From NCBI GenBank assembly GCA_029224185.1, contig CM055197.1:19972827-20036826 (forward strand): a DNA stretch of 64,000 nucleotides. The letters are read 5' to 3'. The notes below the pieces were generated by a model that did not search any database, had not been told where the DNA came from, and was given only the letters and a program-made list of their open reading frames with translations. Shown in pieces: positions 30,001-41,777 of this stretch. This DNA is from Karalla daura (Eukaryota > Chordata > Actinopteri > Chaetodontiformes > Leiognathidae). Position numbers and translations under genes: made by a program. Within the stretch, counting starts at the first letter, position 1. Every line of letters begins with the position of its first letter.

Positions 30001-31496
30001 TGGAAATGGAAAGAGTAGAGTTCCATCCATGTTCAGTTAACCCCTTAGCAGTTGTATCCATCTATTTTATTACCCACTTTGTATCAAATAATTTTCAATT
30101 CCCAGATCACTTATGCCTTTTTGACTGCTTTAGTTAAGAATTTTGTCAGAGCGCCAGTATGTGAAACTATAAGAGACGGGGACCGGGAGACTGAACCTTG
30201 TCAGGTTGCTGCATGAAGGTGGACAGGAAGGCAGCCAGTTCCAGCAGCTGACAGGAGCAGTTCCATGAGTTGAGATCCAGGTTGAGGTTTGTCAGCCAGG
30301 TGAGGTAGGAAAAGGCCTCGGCAGGAGCAGATCGTAGCTGATTTCTGGACAGATCCAGAGTCTGCAGGCTCAGCAGCCCAGTGAAGCTGAGAGCAGGATA
30401 CAGGACCACACCACACACATTATATCTCTGATGTTGCAGCTCTTTGGAGAAACAGAATACTGCTTCTTCGGAAAATGTGTAAGAATTGGAATGGGAAACT
30501 TTGGAAGAAAAGTCTGAACAACATGCTAATGAATCTGCACAGACCTGTTTTCATCCAGGTGAGTGATCAGGTTGTCAGACAGATCCAGACTCTCCAGATC
30601 TCTGAGGTCATTCAGAGGCAAGGAGCCAGAGTCCAAAGTGGTGAGCAGGTTCCCCTCCAGTTTGAGGCTGCGCAGAGCCCTGCTGCCTCTGAGCCAGTCC
30701 CCCCGCATCTGCACATCAGTGCAGGAAACAATGGCGACGATGGGGAACAAGAGGAATAGGCACAGTTTTACTGACGATTCAAAGTTGCATGTGATGTTGG
30801 TTTACTATAAAGTTAGAGAATAATCTTGCACATTAATGTGTATGTTTTAGTAAACTTTTAGCATCTTGTCTGTTCAAGTGCATTTAGATGTGATTGTCAT
30901 CCTAGCTGTTGCATCAATCCCCTCCTTCTAAGAGAAATATTCATTTACTTGCCTTAAACTGTGGCTCTAAATCAGTGGGTCTCACTGGGATCTACTCTCA
31001 CACACAGAAAGGCCCTCAGTCCGACCTGGGACTTGACCCTGGATGCCAGGGACACTAAAGACTAATGTGACATTTCCCCCTGTGCAGGCACTCACTATGC
31101 TGATGAGGTTGTGTCCCAGGGCGAGGACCTCTAACTGGGGCAGGTTTATCAGAGCTCCGGCTTGCAAGGTCCGACTGCTCAACAGGTTGTGGTCCAGCAG
31201 TAAGGTGTGGAGAAGGGGCAGTGCTCGGAAGGACTGAGCGGCCAGCTCTGAGATGTGGTTATGACTCAGAACTGAGAGACAGAGACACTTGTGATTCATT
31301 CCCGCAACACCTCAAATGCACAGCGTGAAGGATTGAATCTCATCGTCTAAATGAGAATACCATGTAATGAACATGCATGCGGGCAGCGGCTGACCTATGA
31401 CTGTGATGTTGCTGAGATCAGACAGAGGTGCAGGCTGGACCGTGGAGATGGATCCCTCTGTTAGCAGCAGAGCCTGTGTTGTGTCTGGAGCCTCTA

Positions 31497-31532
<36 letters not shown>

Positions 31533-31849
31533 CTACATGTGAGGTCCCATGGGTAATTTGTCATATTGCTGCAGAGTGTCTGAGATGGAAAATTAAATTT
31601 AATGAAATTGCTATAATTTGAATTAGTTAACATGAAACACAAAACCTGCCCTTTCCCGTAAGCCTTTATGTATGTGTGTGTGCGTGCGTGCATCTGTATT
31701 TTACTGATGATGTGAGCCAGTCGGTTACAGATGACAGCATCCTCAGAACAAACCACGCAGGAAGCAGGGCATGATGGGACGGGGAACACACGCTGAGCTC
31801 TGATGACAGACAACACCAACAGCAGCAGAACACCTGCAGATGGATCCAT
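27016..31849 (-). CDS. lrrc53: Leucine-rich repeat single-pass membrane protein (LRRC53-like)
   Basis: Seven exons on the minus strand: 31705-31849, 31395-31493, 31096-31271, 30545-30708, 30197-30386, 29793-29985 and 27016-29258, giving 1069 aa with all phases matching. The start at 31849 gives a clean signal peptide (MDPSAGVLLLLVLSVIRA); an in-frame Met lies five codons upstream. A cysteine cap (CPASCVVC) follows, then about five LRRs (LSHNHISEL, LDLSDNLITHL, LDLSRNQL), a C-terminal cap (NSWNCSCQL), a short stalk and one transmembrane segment split across the last intron (LAITAVLCF / GIGLTLLVILIYY). The last exon encodes a ~740-residue cytoplasmic tail: basic Lys/Arg-rich centre, Pro-Ala repeats, and a conserved-looking end LRLVLPEKTSSRPPTALERK. 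Placement next to cryz fits LRRC53, which neighbours CRYZ in human 1p31. The function of LRRC53 is not established. Another LRR type I protein is the alternative. Confidence 0.82.
27190..27320 (-). repeat. lrrc53: 15-bp tandem repeat encoding a GIPAP-type pentapeptide array in lrrc53
   Basis: Imperfect 15-bp units translate on the minus strand to repeats of the form Pro-Ala-Pro-Gly-Ile, with Val, Asp and Ser variants. They lie close to the C-terminus of the predicted protein. Units differ by point changes but preserve frame. Confidence 0.8.
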
Positions 31850-32730
31850 AGTTTGCACAAACAACAGCTGTTAGATTAGATTCAGTACCTGAGAACCTGA
31901 GTAGGACAGCATCATTTCATTAACCTGCAGTTCATAACAATGAGCCTAATCAGTTTATCACAGAGAACCACAGTTTGGGGCACCTACTGGTCATGTTGTG
32001 TTATGTCGGAGGTGACATGGTGATGAGGTAGCATGTCAGTCCACAGGATCATCATGTGTTGGACCTGTTAAAACACAGTATTACGTTTTTGAAATAAACC
32101 ATAACCCCAGGTGAACACGGAACCAAGCCCTGCAGGACCTATCATCAGCAATTGCAGATTGCAATTGCAATCAAAAGCAACATCTGCACCAAATTATTGT
32201 GTCAGTCTATCCTCCATTCAGAGGAAAAGGAGCTATACAACCTCACAACCCTTCCCTGAACAATGTTGCCACTGGAGTGATGCAGCTATGGAGCATGTTC
32301 ACATCCTGTTACCGAAACAAAGACTGACATTTCACTGGAAGGTTCACAAAACTGCTGCACGCAGTTATGTACCGTTATTTAAGCACATCTTGCATATTAT
32401 TTTGGAAAAATCTGTTACATCATAGCTTTTATGTAATCATCATTATAATTGTGTGTGTGTGTGTGTTTTTAAAAATGTCATAACGTATTTGAACAAACGT
32501 TTTTGGATTAATGCTAACTCACTATTAGCAGGAGTGATGCTGTGATGCTTCTAATTTTGACAGGTTCAGTTTGTGGACAGTAAATTGTGCTGTATTGTCA
32601 TTCTTCTCCTGTTTGCCTGGGGCCAATCACAGACCTCCTGGACCAATGTGTGGTGACTCACCACTTGTAAGGTTTGCTCACTGTTTGCTTTCAGTTGCTA
32701 GGCAAACCACTAGATGTGTGCTTGTGAACC

Positions 32731-32763
<33 letters not shown>

Positions 32764-34635
32764 TCCTCCGTCCCAAGAGGATGCTGACAGACTGACAGGC
32801 AGACGTTTTAGCTGGATGGGGCTGATCATGTTTCTGCTGAAGCTTCTAGTAGAAGCTCTTTCACGAGTTATTCCACAGCGATGCAGTTTTCACGAAATCC
32901 ACAAAGCCGATCACCATCAACAAAGTGTGAACATAAGCAACTGCAGAAGCAGACGGTGTATTACGTGTGAAGCGCTGACAGAGCAAGATCAACTCAGGTG
33001 ATAATGACTGATTCGGTTGATCATTGCTGCAAGCCTCTAGTGTGAACCACTGATGTGCTACTACTTAGACAGTACGCCTCCATGAATAACAACTCAACAG
33101 TATTTCAGGTTATATTGTTAATATGCGTATCACTATTGCATCTGGCTGTGGCAACATTGTACAAGTGAAGGAATGACTTCAAAGTAATCACTTGAAAAAT
33201 CCATATTATTTGCATTAGTTAGTGATCTTCTGCTAATGAACAACTAATGTGACCTGTTTCATGGGTAAACCTATTCCAGTTTAACAGTGTAAATCAGCAG
33301 CATTTCAACCTGATAGCCAATTCACTTCATCGAAACATCTGCAATTATACCCTAGCTCTCTACCGACTTTACATGGAGCTCACTCTGCAATGCCCGCCTT
33401 TAGTTCCTGAACATCAAGACGCCTCTTCTTCGCCTAAAGGCATCACATTTGAATAGCGACACACAAATGGCAAAGTGCTTACCTGTTGAACGGAGGCCGC
33501 AGATGTACTCCTGCAGGAGACATGGTACAATCCACTCGCGTTAATCCAGAAGGATCTGCAGCCGTGTGGCTCTGCAGTTTTGGAGCTCCATCATTCACTG
33601 GTTGCAACAGTAACAGACCTGTGGCAGGTGCTGTGTTTATGCCTGTGTCAGGTGTTAAGTTACCTGGAGCATGCTCAGTAGATGTGGCCTGTCACCTGAG
33701 AGGCACTGGTCACAGCCTCTAACTTGACTCTTTCCACAAATATCAATATTTAGATCTGTCACAAATAAAACCAAGAGGCACGTCTATTTAATCAACACAT
33801 TTTATTTTCACTCACACCTGACAGCTATTTTTTGTGATTCCTCAGCACACATCACACCTGCAATAGTCAGATTATTTCATACATTTCCCAGCTGATTATT
33901 TTCTGAGAGGCATTGCAGTGTTTGTTTTTTTAATCTCCTGCAACGGGAACAGTGAGTGTAACATAAGAATTTAACAATATCCTTGGCGAATATCTAGTTG
34001 ACATCTGTCAAGGAATATATGAATATATCTCAATACTGATATTTTATTCAATTCTACAACACAGCTCAGTCCGGTTAAAAATCTTAGGCAACTTCCTTAG
34101 TTAAAATCTTGGCAACTTCCTGACTAAATCTGACCCACTGTAAAGTAGAAAACCACAGTGTATCATGTAGCGTGTCATAATAACAGAGCTTTAGTTGAAA
34201 TGTCCACCTGAGCCAAAATGACACTGAGCTAATTGTGCAGGTTTGTGTAAAAGAGTGCTTCCTGCACTGAATCCAATGAAAGCCACTGTCCATCAGATGT
34301 TCACAGTTCATCTCCGGCTGGTGTTGAAGAAGAATAATTAGATCACCAGTTTAGACACAGTGGAGCTTTTAGCCGCTAGGTGCCAAGGTCCCAATCATTC
34401 ATTCATTCATTCATTCATTCATAGCGAGATCAGATAAACACTCGAAATACATACAAGCCTTCATTCAAATCAAATTGACAAAGTTGTTGTTTTTTTATTT
34501 TCACATTTTCCGGCTACCCCCAAGTGGCCAAATGAAACAACAACTGCAGCTTTTAAAGATCGTAGGAACTTCACAATCACATGTTCTTGTACCTTCACTC
34601 ACCACAGCAGAAAGATTAAAAACCATCGTTAATCA
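31850..34635. other. Intergenic region between lrrc53 and cryz
   Basis: AT-rich, with no supported exon. It should contain the lrrc53 promoter (transcribed leftward), but no clear core motif was seen. Contents: a GT microsatellite at 32732-32762 and a CATT tetranucleotide run near 34398-34422. The open frames are short and without similarity. Confidence 0.55.
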
Positions 34636-34641
34636 TTTATT
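34636..34641 (-). terminator. Candidate polyadenylation signal of cryz
   Basis: AATAAA on the minus strand 17 bases after the cryz stop codon, very close for a 3' UTR. A second minus-strand AATAAA at 34494-34499, followed by an A-rich stretch in sense, would give a more usual UTR of about 170-190 bases and may be the one used. Confidence 0.45.
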
Positions 34642-34657
34642 AAGCGTGTTTTGACCG

Positions 34658-36240
34658 TCACATGGTCAGAACCATCTTCCCAGTTGCCCCCGGGGACTCG
34701 ATGATGTCATGGTGGGCCTGGGCAGCCTTTTCCAGGGGATACTGAGGGCCCACCACTGGACGCAGCCAACCAGCTTCCATCCCGGCGTAGAGCAACGCTG
34801 CACACTCCCGGTTCTCCTCCTGACGAGAGAGAGGGAGACGGCTACGGCTGTAACATGACGAGCACCGAGCAGTCTGTTCGTCTACTTCGTCTACTACATT
34901 CAGAGCCGGCCATGCCGCATAGAAGTGTCACATCTTCACCCCCTGTGTGTAACATCTTAAAACCATCCAACTTCCATCTGTGTGACTCGTGTGGAGCTTT
35001 GTACCGGTGTAGCAAAGAAGAGGGCCACTCCCATGATGCTGCTCTCTTTCACCATGGTGTCTCTGGGGTTGATCTCTATGGAGCCACGGCAGCCAACGAC
35101 CTACACAGAGTCGGTAAAGAAGAAGAGAGAGTGTATGAGGGTTACAGCCAGCACAATAAACTAACATGGAAGACAAAATGCTAGATCCTTTCTTATAGTT
35201 TACTCTTGGTATAAACATGTGATCTGTATCCAGACCTTCTGATTCTGCCCATTTTTACTGTGTCTTCCATTATGGCCAGATCTTGTCTTCCAGAGACAAA
35301 CTTGCATGTGAGATATTTGCGGAAGATCAGTTTTGTGAGTTGCAGACAGTGTGAAAAATTCAGCCCCTTGTTCATGCAGCAAATGCCACATAAAGCCCTT
35401 CCATTGTCTCAAAATATTCCGTCAGTTCGTTCCAGTGTGCTGTGTGTTGTAGCATCGCTGTGTGAGCAACTCTGAGCCTTTATAGCAGCAGATCAGCTTG
35501 GTTGGGGGAAAAGTGCCTCATTATTCATTCATCAATCCTTCCATCCATTATCATACTCTGTGCTTAACTGCATTGCGGTGGTCTGCTGGAGCCTATGTCC
35601 AGTTCACATAGGGCCATTTACAGTCTCCACTTGATTTAGACATGTATGTTTTTGGAAACAAATGTACCTGAAGAAAACCCAACACACATAAAGGAAGAAC
35701 AGGCAAAGTCATACAGTGCTTTTCACCGATACATTGTGGCCTGTCTCTTCACTATTTCTTCTCATTCATGTCCAGCTGTATTGCTGTCTTTTTTCACACT
35801 GCTCTACAGAATCACACATCTTTTTCGTGGTTTTCTCATTGCAGCAGTTTCTCCAAGCTCAAAAACTCCTTGAGGAGAATAGATAGCTTATTGTCCATGA
35901 ATGGACCAGCTGTAAATGTCTGTGGGAGCCAAAGTCCTCTGTGAACCCCGCTCCTGCAGTGCAGCCCGACTGACCACAACGCGTCCTCCATGGGCCATCA
36001 TCTGCAGGTCTTTACTCAGGTTGACGTTTGACAGCATCTCCACAATCACATCCACACCTCTGCCCTCTGTGGCTTCCTGGAAGACACACATACACACATT
36101 GGCAAAGTCACCAGTACTGAAACACCTGACAGGACTGAGAAGCTATTTCTCCATAAACGACAAAAAAAGAGAACGGATGATCCAGTGTTGAAGTCATTCA
36201 TTCAGAGCAACTTCCCTTCATTCAACTTCAAGTTTTGTGT

Positions 36241-36328
<88 letters not shown>

Positions 36329-38122
36329 TACCATGATTTTATCCGTGTAGCCCTCCTCTCTGTGGTTAAAGGCCTGGTGAGCTCCATTGTTGAGAACCAG
36401 CTTCATTCCCTCGGCTGTCCCTGCTGTGCCCAGTACCTTGAGCCCCAGAGCCCGAGACAGCTGGCATGCTGCCACACCAACCTTCACACACACACACACG
36501 CAAACACAAACACACAGTGTGATATTCATTCAAGAAAGTAAACAGTAAAGAATAACAGGAAGAAAGGGAAACGCACCCCTCCACTGGCTCCATGGACCAG
36601 GACAGTTTCTCCAGACTTGGCGTGGGCTCTGCAACACACACCACATTAGTTCATTCTTGACATGTGAGTCTACAAAAAAAACCCAAATAACACAAAGCTT
36701 AGCTGGTGTTGGTCTATGAAAGAGCAAGTGTAAACCGGTCACACTGGAGACTCTAAAAGGCCCCTAGGTGTGAGCGTGAGAATGAGCGGTGTGTGATGTA
36801 CACAGGGGTTGGACAGCTGGCCGTAGCTGTAGTCAATCAGCAGGCTGTGAGGCGGGAGGACTGGGTCGGTGGGCATTCTGTTTTTTTTTTTCCACAGGCA
36901 GTGGTAGCATTACATCCTTACTTGTGAAGCAGAGCCCTGTAGGCGGTGAAGTAAGGGATCCCGATGGCCGCCCCCTGGGTGAAGTCCAAAGTGTCAGGCA
37001 GCTTGTGGACACAGTCGTCAGCAGCCACTGTGAACTCTGCGTAACCTCCGCTGACTGTGGCTGTAGTGAACACACGGTCTCCCGCCTGGAGAAAAGCGCA
37101 CGCGCGCGCGCACGCACGCACACCCACACACACACACACGCACGCACAGATAGACATTTATTCTGTCTGATCTTGATGGCTTCACATTAAGACATATTCT
37201 TTAATTTAGATGTTACATTCTAGGAGCTCAATAAAAATGCAATAACTCTGTTTTACTGTGCATATCCATCATCCTCACACCTTCACTGCGGTGACTCCTT
37301 CTCCAACAGTTTCCACCACCCCTGCTACGTCTGAGCCCGGGGTGTAGGGCAGGGTAGGCTTACGGCTGTAGGTCCCTGCCCGGATATAAGTCTCCACAGG
37401 GTTCACTCCACACGCCTGGACACGAATCAACACCTGCAGTAGAGACGTTGTAGAGACCATGTAAGACTACATCATGCCAAATACAAGAAAGCAAAATCTC
37501 TCATCTTCTCTCTCTAGTTTTATTTGTGTATTGCAGTTTTTCCTGCCTTAACTTTTATCACTACTTCTGCCCATTACCTAATATTCACATAGATTATGCG
37601 TGGGAGAGTCACTTTTTTTGGATTTTGTGAACTGGATACCTCTTCCACCAGCTGCACACAGTGGCCAGTTTTTCAACTTGTACACGTTACAATACAAATC
37701 GAATTTGTCTCAAGTTTAGGTGGATGGTGGTGTAACTTATTGGTGTAACAGATTACATACAACAGAAATGACTGCAGGAAAGAGAAACTTTTATTTTGAA
37801 AGGAGGGCAGAAAAATGTGTGTAAGCGCATTGCTATCTGACAGACATGTCAACAAAGTGGCTATTGTGCATTCATTGCGGAGTTTTTGCTTAACTGTTTT
37901 TGCATTCTAACACCGGTAGACAGCCTCGGTGTTTTGCGGTGTTTTACCAGGCCTGGGTTGGTATCACATCCCCGGTCCAAAGTTGTCCTAATCCGTCCCC
38001 AGCCTGTGTCTCACCTGCTTGTGTCCGGGCTGCGGGACAGTGACGTCCGAGCACAGCCTGAGCACTGACGGAGCTCCGAACTCGCTCACTCGGATGGCTC
38101 TCATCATCCTGCTGGCCGACAT
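34658..38122 (-). CDS. cryz: Zeta-crystallin / NADPH:quinone oxidoreductase, complete
   Basis: Cytosolic medium-chain dehydrogenase/reductase that reduces quinones with NADPH. In mammals it is also known as an AU-rich RNA-binding protein. Eight exons: 38015-38122, 37281-37433, 36922-37085, 36577-36628, 36332-36481, 35975-36076, 35005-35100 and 34658-34819. They total 987 bp, 328 aa, one residue shorter than I recall for human CRYZ (329). Visible motifs: N-terminal substrate domain with ACGVNPVETYIRAG and YTPGSDVAGVVE; the family signature around VLVHGASGGVGVAACQL, which forms the NADPH-binding Rossmann turn; then VIVEMLSNVNLSKDL, GCRGSIEINPRDTM and a C-terminal ATGKMVLTM. No zinc-ligand cysteines of the alcohol dehydrogenases are present, as expected for this branch. 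Reading through the exon-6 donor gives a false stop, but exon 7 restores the canonical sequence. Intron 5 begins with a long CA repeat. Confidence 0.95.
35519..35710 (-). mobile_element. Decayed fish retroelement copy in cryz intron 6
   Basis: In reverse orientation it holds the same modules as the 26.8 kb copy: CCATCCATTAT at one end, GCTGGAGCCTAT, a block around GATTTAGACATG, ATGTTTTTGGA and GAAGAAAACCCA. It lies between cryz exons 6 and 7 and is transcribed with the gene in the element's own forward direction. Confidence 0.6.
36242..36326. repeat. Uninterrupted (GT)n / (CA)n microsatellite
   Basis: About 85 bases of pure GT on the + strand, which is CA in the sense of cryz. It starts five bases inside the intron after the exon 5 donor. 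It is the longest pure dinucleotide run in the window and likely polymorphic. Confidence 0.97.
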
Positions 38123-39873
38123 GTCTGCACACACACACTGTCACCCTCTCTCTCTCCTCTCACACCCGCACACTCTGGTAACGGGACGTGCGGGAGACCT
38201 GGGGGACAGTTCTTCCGTGTTCCCCGGTGACCCGCCCCCTCCTGAGCCGCTGGTGGCGCACTAGCACCATCCCCTGGACAGGGGGATCCCTCGTTCGCAT
38301 CACTACTACTACTACTCTCTCGTTTCAGCCCTTTTCTGTATAAACCCCCTTCGCTCCAAACTCTCACATTGCCCCAGAGTTTTCTTCACCATATCCCCTC
38401 CACTACTCTCTCCCACCGGGTGCATCACAAACAAGCAGAGGATGCAGATCAGCGTCGTCACTGAGCCCCCTACTGCCACCGAGGGTCGTGAGCAGCAAGC
38501 AACGAGCCTGCTATGACTCACTGTCTGCATTGACCTGTTTGGTGGCTGGCTGGCTTTTATAAGCTCTTCTGCACGGCACGAAGGAAGGAAAGAAGGGTGG
38601 AAAGTAGAAAAGAAGACGAGGTACTTTGTTAACAACAGCGACCTCTGCTAGCCAAAAGCATTCAACCCGCGTCTACTTCTAGTGATCACCACCACTGGCA
38701 AGTGACAGATGACAGCACAGAACATTCACTTTAACTTTAGAGCCGCAAAGTTGGAAAAGTGTCTGACAAGTGTTGATCTGCTTTGAAACAAAAAGGGACG
38801 AGAGATATTCAGTTTGGATATTCATCATGGAATTAGAAAATAATCACATTTACAAAGGTGAGAATTGGGCTTTAGTTCTTAAAAGCATCCTTAAAATTAT
38901 TATTAGATGTTCCAATCGACTGGTTATCAAAATATGATACAATAGAACAAACTGAGATTGCTGACAGTTGGCAGGCCTACTTCATAAGATGATTATTAGT
39001 TGTTTGTTGCAGTTCTGTAACAACTGAGTTCAACTTCTCAAAGTCCAAATCATGTGATGCAAAAGAAAGGTAACTGCTTCAGAATAAAATATAAAATATC
39101 TACCATCATCATGCATCGACTACATTTTCAGAAGGAAACATCATGATCTTTTGCTGCCCTATAAAAAGAATCTGTACTTCTTATTTTCTACATTTCACTG
39201 TTACACGTTAACGTCACATTGTGCTTCCTTCCTTCCTCCTCTATTTACAACGTCCGTGGCACGATGAAAAACCGAGAACACATCTGAGAAAAATCTGAGG
39301 GGAAGTTTCTAAATGAAAGAAAAGATGGGACATAGACGCAAGCGAGACTTCAATCACGCTCGATATCAAACGTGTACATTTGAGCAGCTCGTTTTGCTGC
39401 TTGTATTTGCATTTGTAGATGTTGACGTTTCGTTCTTTCCCCATGGTTTTAAGCTGCATGCGAGACGTTGTCATCCTTCCCTGCTCTGGTGGTCATTAGC
39501 GTGTCTTGCATCACTCCCTCGTCTAACAGCCACTCTCCTCTGAACCTGATGCCTTTCTTACAAGAATTCCCTTTCACTTATGGGAGATAATTTTGCTGTA
39601 CCTCACTTTTTATCCCTCATGACGAGTTCCTATAGTTTGCATGCTTCTGTCGCCCCTCTCTCCTTCTCCCCTCAGAGAAATGCCTGTAATGGCTGAGGTG
39701 ATGTATGGAAAGAGACAGACAGTGTAAAGTGGTTGTCTGTGAACTGTCATGCCCAGAGAGATGCCTGTAATGGCTGAGAAGGTGAAATAAACATATGTGG
39801 GAACACCACAACGGCTTCCACGGGAGAACTGGAGCCTGCAGTGTCCCAGGCCTGGTGAAACTGACTAGGCACA

Positions 39874-39924
<51 letters not shown>

Positions 39925-40629
39925 GTATAGTTATGTATAGTCTTTGTATAGTTGTATGTTTTGTGCTCTTCACTCCTTTGTATATGACATTTGGTACATT
40001 GTACTTACTTACTCATTGTAATCTTGCACCTTAGTGGCCTTGTGGCACTAATTTTATTGCACAGGCAACTGTCCAAAAATAAACTGTCCAACAACAAAAG
40101 TCTTGAAGTCTTCATTCTTGAAATTAGTGAAAAGATATTTCCTTTAGTGATTTGATACATGGGGACATTCAGCAGGTTCCTTTCAGCTGCTGTTGACTGT
40201 TGAACACCCAGCTCTACTCCTAGTACACCACACTCAATTCACTCATTGACTTATGAATTAATGAATTAATATATTTTTAGCTGCTATTTAGTTTATTGTA
40301 TTTATATTATTCTTATTTTGACCTTAACCTTTAATGCCGTGTTCACTTCACTTATATGCCAAACGAAATTTCCCTGTTGTGGTAAGAATAAAGGCCTATT
40401 CTTTTCTTTATTTTTATTTGACATCAGGGGCACTCTAAGATTTCGCTATAGTTTTTTCTTCCTAATTTTACTATTGTATCAAATGTACAACTGTACTGTT
40501 GGACCACACGTCCTCTTTTTTCGTGCTGCATGGGGGGTTATTTGGGGTTACTTTAATTTTAATTCCTGAAAATGTCCGTGTTTTCTCCTTCTTGGACGGT
40601 GTCTTTCCTACGGTCGAAACGAAGTCATT
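38123..40629. other. Divergent intergenic region between cryz and gorasp2
   Basis: cryz starts leftward at 38122 and gorasp2 rightward at 40776. The first ~200 bases hold GC-box-like CCCGCCCCCT and probably the cryz promoter. The rest is AT-rich with a (CT)n run at 39879-39922. A plus-strand AATAAA near 40077-40082 has no gene to serve. Open frames show no similarity. Confidence 0.55.
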
Positions 40630-40775
40630 TGGAAATTACTTCCTGCCACGTAACGGCGCATGCGCACCGCTCCAATAATCATTAGGCGACGTGTACCGGT
40701 GTATATCAGTGCCTTCCACCTCTGCGAGGCAACAAACTGTCAGGAACACCCAAATAGCCCCGAAAACGCTTCGCC
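40630..40775 (+). promoter_or_regulatory. TATA-less gorasp2 promoter with NRF1 and ETS sites
   Basis: A perfect NRF1-type palindrome GCGCATGCGCA lies at 40656-40666, an ETS-type ACTTCCTG just upstream near 40638-40645, and a CCAAT core near 40672. All are within ~140 bases of the ATG at 40776. This is the usual build of a housekeeping promoter. The transcription start itself cannot be seen. Confidence 0.7.
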
Positions 40776-41745
40776 ATGGGAGGATCGCAGAGTGTGGAGA
40801 TCCCAGGAGGAGGCTGCGAGGGCTACCACGTCCTGCGGGTGAGTTTGGTGCTTCCCCAGCCTGCTCTTAGCTATTAGCTGTTAGCCTCGGCTGCAGGGCG
40901 GACAAGTCCCGGGTCTGTGTGTTGACTAAAGGCCGGGGATCACTCACGGGCTCTTTGTACCATTGCACACTCTCAGCTCAGAGTTGCACAGCGACAAATC
41001 GTATTGTTTGGAGTCCATGACTGCGTGTCGGAAGGTAAACGTGTCTGTTGAAACTGTCTGTCACTGCGAGGGCTGGCTGAAGCTGCAGCTCAATGCCGGC
41101 GGACAGCTTGCAAACTGCCGGCGCTAATGCAACAAAATGCACGTTCTTGTTCATTTGCAAACCCTTAATAACGGCTCCGAGAAGAAGCTCATACCGGGCA
41201 AATGGCGTCTGTCATCCCCGCATAGTGAATAGCAGGGATGGACAACATCACTAGCACAGGGCATCAGTGACGCCATGGATCACCATCCTCTTCCAGGTCA
41301 TACTCAAATCACTTTCAAGGAACAGTCGTGCGCGTTCAGCACCTTCCATCCCTGATGAATAACACGATTATATGATGATTTTCTGGACAAAATGAGGGAA
41401 AACATACGCTGCATGTGTGCGGTTTTCTTCAAAGGGATTCTGGTGTCACATGACATCTGTCAGCAGGGGCGCTTAATCGGCCCCACTCTGCCATTCCATT
41501 ACGATTATCGAGGTTTCGATTATCAGTTATCATTGATTATTGATACATTTTTCACTTCAAGCCATAATTAACTCGTCATGGAACAGGAACCCAAAGCCCA
41601 CCATTCAAATGCAAACAATTGCGCGCATCTTCAATATTGTGTAGTGTGATTGTGGCTTCCACGTTATGTTGTTGCTTTCGTTTGTGATGCTGCCTGTCAC
41701 TGTCCAAAAACTGTCCCTTGCAAATAATTGTCCATGTTTGTCGAT

Positions 41746-41777
<32 letters not shown>

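Noticed and set aside
35888..36097. Apparent alternative C-terminus of cryz ending in a stop after SWSIHGQ
   Set aside because: This is intron read-through. Using the GTCAGT donor at 35974 and the exon at 35005-35100 restores the conserved GCRGSIEINPRDTM sequence.
41748..41775. TTAG tetranucleotide run considered as interstitial telomere repeat
   Set aside because: Units are TTAG, not TTAGGG; it is an ordinary microsatellite.
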